A DNA stretch of 64,000 nucleotides from Monoplex corrugatus (Eukaryota; Mollusca; Gastropoda; Littorinimorpha; Ranellidae), in the NCBI GenBank assembly GCA_030674185.1, contig JAPXFY010000022.1, forward strand, positions 48,889,197 through 48,953,196, written 5' to 3'. Below are positions 32,591 through 43,200 of the stretch, piece by piece. A model generated the notes under the pieces. The model did no database searches. It was not told the origin of the DNA and was given only the letters and a program-made list of their open reading frames with translations. The first letter of the stretch is position 1, and each line of letters starts with the position of its first letter. The position numbers and the translations under genes are program-made.

Positions 32591-34505
32591 CGTAACGAAT
32601 GCAGAAGATCCAGGGATCTATTCCAACAGATAAAGTTAGGTTCAATCCACTAAATTCCAGCCCAGAAATGAGTGTATCAACACAAAGAAGGCACTACTAT
32701 GACGAAACCAGAGCATAGTATGAACAGATGGAATGAATATATTTTTAGTGACAACAGTCCTCACTCTATGCCCTGATCTGAACAGTCCGGAATCAGAAGC
32801 AGAACCACTTTTACGTGAAACTGAAGCAGACACCAAGCAGTTAAAAACAAGAGAATTCTACAGAACTGATAATGTTCCGGGAGAATTGTTAAAACATGCT
32901 GAAAAGAATGTCTAAAACCAATGTGTCTAAAAGTTATGCACCATCTTTGCTGTAAAATCTGGAATACTAATCAGTGACCAACCGACTGGAAACTTTGAGA
33001 ATTTTGTGATGTTTTACAAGAGTGGCAATGTCAAAGATTGCAGCAACTACAGAACCATTGCCCTAATTAGTCATGCCAGTAAGATCCTGCTCATAATTAT
33101 TCTAAACAGACTGAAGTCCAAGATAGAAGAACTATCTGACTGCCAGGCAGGCTACAGATCCAACAGAGACACAACTGACACATTCTTTGTGCTACAAACA
33201 CTCAAAGAGAAAATAAAAATCACAGAAAAAGCAGTTTTTGTCACCTTCATAGACTAAAGCAAAGCATTTGACAGCATCATTCATCTCCAACTGTTTAACG
33301 CAATGGTCAAAACGGGCTTTCCTAAACATCTTATTGCATTACTGCCTCATTATATAAAGACCAAAAGGCTACAGTTAGATGGAACATCCAGAAATGAGAA
33401 TTCTTCAACATCTATAGGGGAGTTAGACAAGGCTGTATCCTCTCACTGTATCTCTTTAACATCTACATGGAACAAGTAATGAGAGATGCTGATACAGAAG
33501 GCACGGCATAAAGATACGAGGAAAAAAACCTTACAAACTTGCGCTATGCTGACGATACTGCACTATTAACAGACAACATTACCAGTATGAAAAGAAGTCT
33601 ATACAGGGTGGATGCAGCGGGTAAAAAGGCGGCCTACATTTGAACACCAAGAAAACAAAAGTGCTACTTATCAAAGGCAAAGACACCGAAAACAATCGAT
33701 CAACAAAGTTCCCTTAGAGAATTTCAGGATTTTAAATATCGTGGTTCTGTAAAAACTGATGATGGAACCTACTCCAAAGACATCAAAATAGGAACTGGAA
33801 CAACAAAGCAAAAAATGGTCCAACTCAACATCTGGAAAGACTGAGCTGAGATATAACAAATGGCCTGAAAATTAAGACTTTTATAATGTAACATGTTTGA
33901 TCTGGCCAGTCAAGATTTATGGCTGCAAAGCCTGGATTCTGCGAAAAGCTGATTGCAGAAGAATTGAGGCAGCAGAGATATGGTTTTATTGGAGACTATA
34001 ACATGTCAAATGGACAGACAGAAGATCTGATGAAAGTGTTCTGGAGAAACTTGATACCACAAGAAAACTACTTGCAGACATCAACAAGAGAAGACTAAAA
34101 TACATTGGCCATGTGTCACGCAGCAAGAACATGGACCTCATGGCAACCATTTCTCAAGGAAAAAACAGAGGCAAAAAGGAAAAAAGGCAAGCCTCCAATC
34201 TCATACATTGAGAACATAACTAAATACAAGGGTGCAATTTAGAAAAAGTAAAAAAACTTAAAGGGGTCCAGGGGCCGGCAGCGCTATGTATGCCCCCCAG
34301 ACGCTAAAGCTTTTTCAAAAAACGGATTTTCCGTTTCTGACTCTTTTGAAAAAACGGATTCCGTTGTCAAACGGAAAAAGTTGCACCCATGTAAATATTC
34401 AAGAAGTTGTCCACGAAAGTCAAGAGAGAGTGGTCTGGATAGAGGTGGTGGTGTCAGAGAGTGCTGCGGCCAACACTGAACCCAGTGACCCCGACAGGTG
34501 ACATA
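32590..34505 (+). pseudogene. RTE-type LINE copy R6, 3' part
   Basis: Continues R6: VKDCSNYRTIALISHASKIL and LKSKIEELSDCQAGYRSNRD at 33030-33180, then (in broken frames) GVRQGCILSLYLFNIYMEQ near 33420-33475 and an intact LRYADDTALL box near 33540-33570, unlike R5. C-terminal pieces (KIYGCKAWILRKADCRR, 33915-33965) follow. The 3' end is AGTGACCCCGACAGGTGA at 34503. A MITE sits at 34227-34391. After the end, about 130 bp repeat the sequence that precedes R6. Confidence 0.8.
34227..34391. mobile_element. 165-bp MITE with 6-bp target TAAATA
   Basis: Ends CAAGGGTGCAA and, on the other strand, CATGGGTGCAA. Flanked by TAAATA at 34221-34226 and 34392-34397. It interrupts R6; R5 has no insertion at the matching place (about 26290). 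The interior contains GGGGTCCAGGGGCC and inverted ACGGATTTTCCGTTT-like motifs. The element at 40370-40560 shares GGGGTCCAGGGGCC and a 6-bp target. Confidence 0.8.
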
Positions 34506-34514
34506 GGCAAAACC

Positions 34515-34879
34515 ATACTGTTCAGCCAATGACCCTGATGGTAAATTGCATGTGTAGAAAGAACCACCACATACAAATCAAATCTATGCAGATCAAATTA
34601 CAACAGGTGTGCAGATCTTTTGGGCCTAAACAACTTCATGTGTATACGTGTCAAAATATCAAGTACACACATTAAAGATCTTGTGAAAACATGTCTGTGT
34701 GTGGTAGCTTATGGAAACATGAAAACACCCAGCATGCACACCCACCAAAGATGCAGTATGCAGACTGTGCAGCAAAACACCGCCTGCACAGTAAGTGCAC
34801 ATACACATCTGAGCACAATCTGAATGCTAAAAAAGAAGTTCAACATTTCACATTACATCAGTGAACTGAAGACTACATG
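34515..34879 (+). repeat. Repeat of R6 left flank, then a worn SINE
   Basis: 34515-34645 (TGTTCAGCCAATGACCCTGA to AACAACTTCATGTG) matches 28310-28482, the DNA just before R6, so R6 lies between ~130-bp direct repeats. 34650-34800 matches the 3' half of the SINE at 47338 (TTATGGAAACATGAAAACAC). Confidence 0.75.
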
Positions 34880-37800
34880 CAAAAGAAAACAAACAAACTT
34901 TTACTGGCTTACGATATGCACACCCTATCACATTTGACGCTAACACCATGACAACATGTTCACTTTTACTGACTTACGATACACACACCCTATCACATTT
35001 GACGCTAACATCAGGACATGTTCACTTTTACTGACTTACGATACACACACCGTATCACATTTGACGCTAACACCATGACAACATGTTCACTTTTACTGAT
35101 TTACGATACACACACTCTATCACACTCGATGCTAATATCATGACAACACATACTTTTACTGACTTACGATACACACACTCTATCACACTTGATGCTAATA
35201 ATAATCATGACAACACATACTTTTACTGACTTACGATACACACACTCTTATCACACATGATGCTAATGTCATGACATGTAAACTTTTACTGGCTTACAAT
35301 ACACACACTCTTATCACACTTGATGATACTAACATCATGACAACATGTAGACTTTTACTGGCTTATGATACACACACTCTATCACACTTGATGCTAACAT
35401 GACAACACAGACTTTTACTGGCTTATGATACACACACCCTATCACACTTGATGCTAACATGACAACACAGACTTTTACTGGCTTATGATACACACACCCT
35501 ATCACACTTGATGCTAACATGACAACACAGACTTTTACTGGCTTATGATACACACACCCTATCACACTTGATGCTAACATGACAACACAGACTTTTACTG
35601 GCTTACAATACACACACTCTTATCACACTTGATGATACTAACATGACAACATGTAGACTTTTACTGGTTTACAATACACACACTCTTATCACACTTGATG
35701 ATACTAACATGACAACATGTAGACTTTTACTGGCTTACAATACACACACTCTTATCACACTTGATGATACTAACATGACAACATGTAGACTTTTACTGGC
35801 TTACAATACACACTCTTATCACACTTGATGATACTAACATGACAACATGTAGACTTTTACTGGCTTACAATACACACACTCTTATCACACTTGATGATAC
35901 TAACATGACAACATGTAGACTTTTACTGGCTTATGATACACACACCCTATCACACTTGATGCTAACATGACAACATGTAGACTTTTACTGGCTTACAATA
36001 CACACACCCTATCACACTTGATGCTAACATGACATGTAGACTTTTACTGGTTTACAATACACACACTCTATCACACTTGATGCTAACATTATGACAACAT
36101 GTAGACTTTTACTGGTTTACAATACACACACCCTATCACACTTGATGCTAACATTATGACAACATGTAGACTTTTACTGGTTTACAATACACACACCCTA
36201 TCACACTTGATGCTAACATGACAACATGTAGACTTTTACTGGTTTACAATACACACACTCTATCACACTTGATGCTAACATGACAACATGTAGACTTTTA
36301 CTGACTTATGATACACACACTATCACACTTGATGCTAACATCATGACAACATGTAGACTTTTTCTGGTTTACAATACACACACTCTATCACACTTGATGC
36401 TAACATGACAACATGTAGACTTTTACTGACTTATGATACACACACTATACACACTTGATGCTAACATCATGACAACATGTAGACTTTTACTGACTTATGA
36501 TACACACACTATCACACTTGATGCTAACATCATGACAACATGTAGACTTTTTCTGGTTTACAATACACACACTCTATCACACTTGATGCTAACATGACAA
36601 CATGTAGACTTTTACTGACTTATGATACACACACTATCACACTTGATGCTAACATCATGACAACATGTAGACTTTTACTGACTTATGATACACACACTCT
36701 ATCACACTTGATGCTAACATCATGACAACATGTAGACTTTTACTGGCTTATGATACACACCCCCTATCACACTTGATGCTAACATCATGACAACATGTAG
36801 ACTTTTACTGGCTTATGATACACACACTCTATCACACTTGATGCTAACATCATGACAACACACAGACTTTTACTGGTTTACAATACACACACCCTATCAC
36901 ACTTGATGCTAACATGACAACATGTAGACTTTTACTGGCTAACGATACACACACCCTATCACATTTGATGCCAACATCACGACAACATGTAGACTTTTAC
37001 TGGCTAACGATACGCACACCCTATCACACTTGATGCTAACATCATGACAACATGTAGACTTTTACTGGCTAACGATACACACACCCTATCACACTTGATG
37101 CTAACATCATGACATGTTGACTTTTACTGACTTACGATACACACACCTTATCACACTTGATGCTAACATCATGACAACATGTAGACTTTTACTGGCTTAC
37201 GATACACACACCCTATCACACTTGATACTAACATCATGACAACATGTAGACTTTTACTGGCTTATGATACACACACCCTACCACACTTGATGCTAACATC
37301 ATGACATGTTGACTTTTACTGACTTACGATACACACACCCTATCACACTTGATGCTAACATCATGACATGTTGACTTTTACTGACTTACGATACACACAC
37401 CCTATCACACTTGATGCTAACATGACAACAAAGACTTTTACTGGCTTATGATACACACACCCTATCACACTTGATGCTAACATCATGACATGTTGACTTT
37501 TACTGACTTACGATACACACACCCTATCACACTTGATGCTAACATGACAACACACAGACTTTTACTGGCTTATGATACACACACCCTATCACACTTGATG
37601 CTAACATGACAACATGTAGACTTTTACTGGCTTATGATACACACACTCTATCACACTTGATGCTAACATGACAACACACAGACTTTTACTGGCTTATGAT
37701 ACACACACTCTATCACACTTGATGCTAACATGACAACAAAGACTTTTACTGGCTTATGATACACACACCCTATCACACTTGATGCTAACATCATGACAAC

Positions 37801-38825
37801 ATGTAGACTTTTACTGGCTTATGATACACACACTCTATCACACTTGATGCTAACAACATGACAACATGTAGACTTTTACTGGCTTATGATACACACACTC
37901 TATCACACTTGATGCTAACAACATGACAACATGTAGAGTTTTACTGACTTATGATACACACACCCTATCACACTTGATACTAACATGACAACACAGACTT
38001 TTACTGGCTTATGATACACACACCCTATCACACTTGATGCTAACATCATGACAACACAGACTTTTACTGGCTTATGATACACACACCCTATCACACTTGA
38101 TGCTAACATCATGACAACATGTAGACTTTTACTGACTTATGATACACACACTCTATCACACTTGATGCTAACATCATGACAACATGTAGACTTTTACTGG
38201 CTTATGATACACACACCCTATCACACTTGATGCTAACATCATGACAACACACAGACTTTTACTGGCTTATGATACACACACCCTATCACACTTGATGCTA
38301 ACATCATGACAACATGTAGACTTTTACTGGCTTATGATACACACACCCTATCACACTTGATGCTAACATCATGACAACATGTAGACTTTTACTGGCTTAT
38401 GATACACACACCCTATCACACTTGATACTAACATCATGACAACAGACTTTTACTGGCTTATGATACACACATCCTAACACACTTGATGCTAACATCATGA
38501 CAACAGACTTTTACTGACTTATGATACACACATCCTAACACACTTGATGCTAACATCATGACAACATGTAGACTTTTACTGGCTTATGATACACACACCC
38601 TATCACACTTGATGCTAACACCACGACATGTAAACTTTTACTGACTTACGATACACACACCCTACCACACTTGATGCTAACATCATGACAACACATATTT
38701 TTATTGACTTACGATACACACACCTTATCACACTTCTGGCTAATATGACAACACAGACTTTTACTGGCTTATGATACACACACCTTATCACACTTGATGC
38801 TAACATCATGACAACATGTACCCAT
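34880..38825 (+). repeat. 65-bp satellite array, about 60 copies
   Basis: Full unit: ACTTTTACTGGCTTATGATA, CACACACCCTATCACACTTG, ATGCTAACATCATGACAACA, TGTAG (65 bp). Common shorter forms are 62 bp (one CAT missing), 57 bp (ending AACATGACAACACAG) and about 61 bp (ending ATCATGACATGTTG). The variable part is always the last 15-20 bp. 36300-36600 shows a two-unit higher-order repeat. Runs of the 57-bp form (19 codons) leave a periodic open frame at 35335-35613, which is not a gene. Confidence 0.95.
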
Positions 38826-38879
38826 TATTCAGAAAAAGCTTCAACACATCTCTATCTGCTGTTGTCTGAAATTTTGAAA

Positions 38880-39065
38880 CATCATCACAGTGTTTGTTTA
38901 GTCATCAATCTCGATGGGGCATAACCCCTGTACAAAGAACGTCTTGAATCATCCCCATAGTGTTCCAACCACCGACCCTGATGGGACATCATACCTGTAG
39001 AAAGAACATTTTCACCGTAGTGTTCAATCACTGACCCCAGTGGGGCATCACACCTGTAGAAAGAA
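38880..39065 (+). repeat. 63-bp minisatellite, three copies
   Basis: Same unit as 23690-23960. On the minus strand each copy reads like an acceptor (TTCTTTCTACAG) followed by GTGTGATGCCCCACTGGGGT or a variant. Confidence 0.85.
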
Positions 39066-39153
39066 ATAAAAAACACCATACAAATTATGCATTGGGAATC
39101 ACACACACACAAACACGCACATAAACACACACACACACCCCTACAATACTTAC

Positions 39154-39207
39154 CTTACGTGAAGAGGATGCCTTCACGTCACTGCCCCTCTTGATGGAGT
39201 ATCTCAC
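39154..39207 (-). CDS. Candidate 54-nt micro-exon of an unidentified host gene
   Basis: On the minus strand a strong acceptor (TTTGTTTCTTTTAACAG) is followed by 54 nt, open only in phase 0, encoding VRYSIKRGSDVKASSSRK, and then a near-consensus donor AAG|GTAAGTATT. Length divisible by three makes it a symmetric exon that can be skipped. The product is basic and Ser-rich, without a known domain. Its start GTGAGATACTCCATCA resembles the 63-bp minisatellite unit (GTGAGATGTCCATCA), so either the repeats derive from this exon or the exon is itself a repeat unit that by chance has good sites. RNA evidence is lacking. Confidence 0.4.
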
Positions 39208-39299
39208 CTGTTAAAAGAAACAAATCAAGATGTACAAAGGTATGTAAATGTACGCACACACACACACATTCTCTCTCTCTCACACACACATACACACAC

Positions 39300-40265
39300 A
39301 AACACCACCCCATTCTCCATATTCTTAATGGATTACCTAACTGGTTGAACACATACACAAAAAACCTGTGTAAAATCTAAACAGATCAAACTTGTACACA
39401 CACAATATGCATAATACTTCTCACCCTCACAAAGATCTATAACCTAAATGAATAAAGCATCTACAATCCATTAATACTTATCTTAATTTTGGACTGTGCC
39501 ACTGTCAGTCATCATCATCGAACTCTCGTTTTGAAACAAAAGTCAAAATGCTTAGCATGCGAAGACATCATATTGTAACATGAACACACATATAAACACA
39601 CACACACAAACATGCATATAAACACATGCACACACACACATACACAAATATGCACACACACACACATGAGACAGCACCACATTCTCAAAATTCTTAATGG
39701 ACTACCTCACTTGTTGAAAACCGAAACCCTGTGTAACATCTAAACAGGTCAAACTTGTACACAAACATTAAGCATAATACTTCTCCCCCTCACTAGGATC
39801 TATGACCTAAAAGGATAAAGCATTTAAAATTTGAAAACCATCAACACTTATCTTAATTTTGGACTGTGCCACTGTCAGTCATCAAACTCTCCCGTTGAAA
39901 ACAAAAGTCAAAATGCTTAGCATGCAAATACATCACAATGTACACACACACACACACATAAACTCATACCCACCTACCACCACCACCATATTCTCCAAAT
40001 ACTTAATGGACTGTCACTTGTTGAACACAAAGAAAACCCTGTGTAACATCTAAACAGATCGAACATGTACACATGCACTAAGCATAATACTTATCCATTT
40101 CACAAGGGCTTATAACCTAAATAAATAAATCATCTAAAATCTCTGAAAATCATTAATACTTATCTTAATTTTTGGACTGTGCCATTGTCAGTCATCATCA
40201 TCAAACTCTCCTGTTGAAAACAAAAGTCAAAATGCTTAGCATGCAAAGACATCACATTGTACACA
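39300..40265 (+). repeat. Three ~320-bp tandem copies separated by CA tracts
   Basis: Copies at about 39300-39560, 39660-39910 and 39975-40250, each running from TTCTTAATGGACTACCTCAC through AAACCCTGTGTAACATCTAA and TTTTGGACTGTGCCACTGTC to AAAATGCTTAGCATGC. Variable CA microsatellites join them. Confidence 0.9.
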
Positions 40266-40269
40266 CACA

Positions 40270-43200
40270 CACACACATGATGTCTCACCTGTAGAGACAA
40301 AGGTTTAAAATGTGTCTCACCTGTATAAACAAAGGTTTAAACACATGATGTCTAACCTGTAGAAATAAACAGGGCTTAAAACAGGAGGAAAAAAAACCCA
40401 CTGAAACTAGGGGGGTCCAGGGGCCATAACTTGCGCGCCGTTGTTATGAACGCTTGCAAGCCGATCACGGATGCCTTGCTCCTTTCGGTTTCTTTTTTTT
40501 TTTTTTGTGACAAACCGAAATCGCGGAATTCTGCCCAAACGCGGAACGTTTTAAGCCCTGAATAAAGGTTCAAAACAAGAATGCTCACCTGTATAAACAA
40601 AAGGTTTGAAACAAGATGTCCCAACTGTATAAATAAAAGTTTAAAACAAGATGTCTCACCTGGAGAAATAAAGGTTTAAAACATGTCTCATCTGTAGAAA
40701 TAAATGTTTAAAAGACGTCACACCTGCTGAAACAAAGGTTCAAAACATGATCTCTCACCTGTAGAAATACATGTTTAAAACATGTCTCACCTATAGAAGT
40801 ACATGTTTAAAACAAGACGTCACAACTGCAGAAATAAAGGTTTAAAACATGACACCTCACCTGTAGAAATAAAGGTTTAAAAAATGTCTCACCTGTAGAA
40901 ATAAAGAATTAAAACAAGACTTCACATCTGCAGACACGAAGGTTTAAAACATGATGTCTCACCTGTAGAAATAAAGGTTTAAAACATGTCTCACCTGTAG
41001 AAGTAAAGGCTTAAAACATGATGTCTCACATGTATAAACAAAGGTTTAAAACAAGATGTCTCACCTGTAGAAATAAAGGTTTAACACATGATGTCTCATC
41101 TGCAGAAATAAATGTTTAAATGTCACACCTGCTGAAACAAAGGTTTAAAGCATGTCTCACCTGTAGAAATAAAGGTTCAAAACATGTCTCACCTGTAGAA
41201 ATAAAGGTTTAAAACATTATATCTCATCTGTAGAAATAAATGTTTAAAACAAGACGTCACACCTGTAGAAATAAAGGTTTAAATCATGATGTCTCACTTG
41301 TAGAAATAAAGGTTTAAAACATGACATCTCACCAGCAGAAATAAAGGTTTAAAAAATGTCACCTGCAGAAACAAAGATTTTTAATTAAAACATGATGTCT
41401 CACCTGTAGAAATAAAGATTTAAAACATGATGTCTCACCTCTAGAAATAAAGGTATAAAACAAGACGTCACACCTGCAAAAACAGGATTAAAACGTGATG
41501 TCTCGCCTAGAGAAACAGGATTACAACATGATGTCTCACCTGCAAAAATAAATGTTTAAAAAATGTCCCACCTACAGAAACAAAGGTTTAAAACACGATG
41601 TCTCACCTGTAGAAACAAACGTTTAAAACATGTCTCATCTGCAAGGAAAAAAGTTTAAAATCTGTTTTCTCACCTGTAGAAATAAAAGGTTTAAAACACG
41701 ATGTCTCATCTGTAGCAACAAAAGTTTAAAATGTGGCATTTTACCTCTTGAAATAGATTAAATATATGATGCCTCACCTATACAAATAATTATTTAAAAC
41801 ATGATGGCTCACCTGTAGAAATAAAGGTTTAAAATAAGACGTCACACGTGCAGAAACAAAGGTTTAAAACATGACGTCTCACCTGTAGAAATAAAGGTTT
41901 AAAACAAGATGTCACAACTGTAGAAATAAAGGTTTAAACCAAGACGTCACACCTGCAGAAACAAAATTTTAAAACATGTCTCACATGCAGAAATAAAAGA
42001 TTAAAACATGATGTCTCACCTGTAGAAATGAGGTTAAAATGTGATGTCTCACCTGTAAAAATAAAGGGTTAAGACATGATGCCTCACCTGCCGAAACAAT
42101 TAAAACATGATACCTCCCCTGTAGAAATAAAGGTTTAAAACAAGACGTCACACCTGCAGAAACAAAGGTTTAAAACAAGATGTCACAACTGTAGAAATAA
42201 AGGTTTAAACCAAGACGTCACACCTGCAGAAACAAAATTTTAAAACATGTCTCACATGCAGAAATAAAAGATTAAAACATGATGTCTCACCTGTAGAAAG
42301 GAGGTTAAAATGTGATGTCTCACCTGTAAAAATAAAGGGTTAAGACATGATGCCTCACCTGCGGAAACAATTAAAACATGATACCTCCCCTGTAGAAATA
42401 AAGGTTTAAAACAAGACGTCACTGACACCTGCAGAAACAAAGGTTTTTATTAAAACATGATGTCTCGTCTGCAAAAACAAACACCTGCAGAAACAAAGGT
42501 TTTTATTAAAACATGTCTCGTCTGCAAAAACAAAGGTTTAAAACAAGATGTCACACCTGCAGAAATAAAGGTTTAAAACATTGTCTCACCTGCAAAAACA
42601 AAGGTTCAAAATATGTCTCACCTGTACATATAAAGGTTTAAAACATGATGTCTCACCTGTAGAAAGAAAGGTTTAAAACATCTCAATAAATATTTAAAAC
42701 AAGACGTCACACCTGCAGAAATGAAGGTTTAAAACATTTCTCACATGTAGAAAGAAAGGTTTAAAACAAGACGTCACACGTGCAGAAACAAAGGTTTAAA
42801 ACATGATGTCTCACCTGTAAAAATAAAGGTTTAAAACAAGACGTCACACCTGTAGAAACAAAGGTTACAAACATGATGTCTCACCTGCAGAAAGAAAGGT
42901 TTAAAACAAAATGTCACACCTGCAGAAACAAAGGCTTAAAACGTGATGTCTCACCTGTAAAAATAAAGGTTTAAAACAAGACGTCACACCTGTAGAAACC
43001 AAGGTTTAAAACATGATGTGTCACCTGTAGAAATAAAGGTTTAAAACATAGCATCTCATCTGTAAAAAGAAATGTTTAAAACATGCTGTCTCACCTGTAG
43101 AAAGAAATGTTTAAAACAAGACGTCACTCCTGCAGAAACAAAGGCTTAAAACGTAATGTCTCACCTGGAGACATAAAGGTTTAAAACAAGACGTCACACC

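Noticed and set aside
34880..38825. CRISPR-like or coding tandem-repeat gene
   Set aside because: There are no spacers, unit lengths are mostly not multiples of three, and frames break often.
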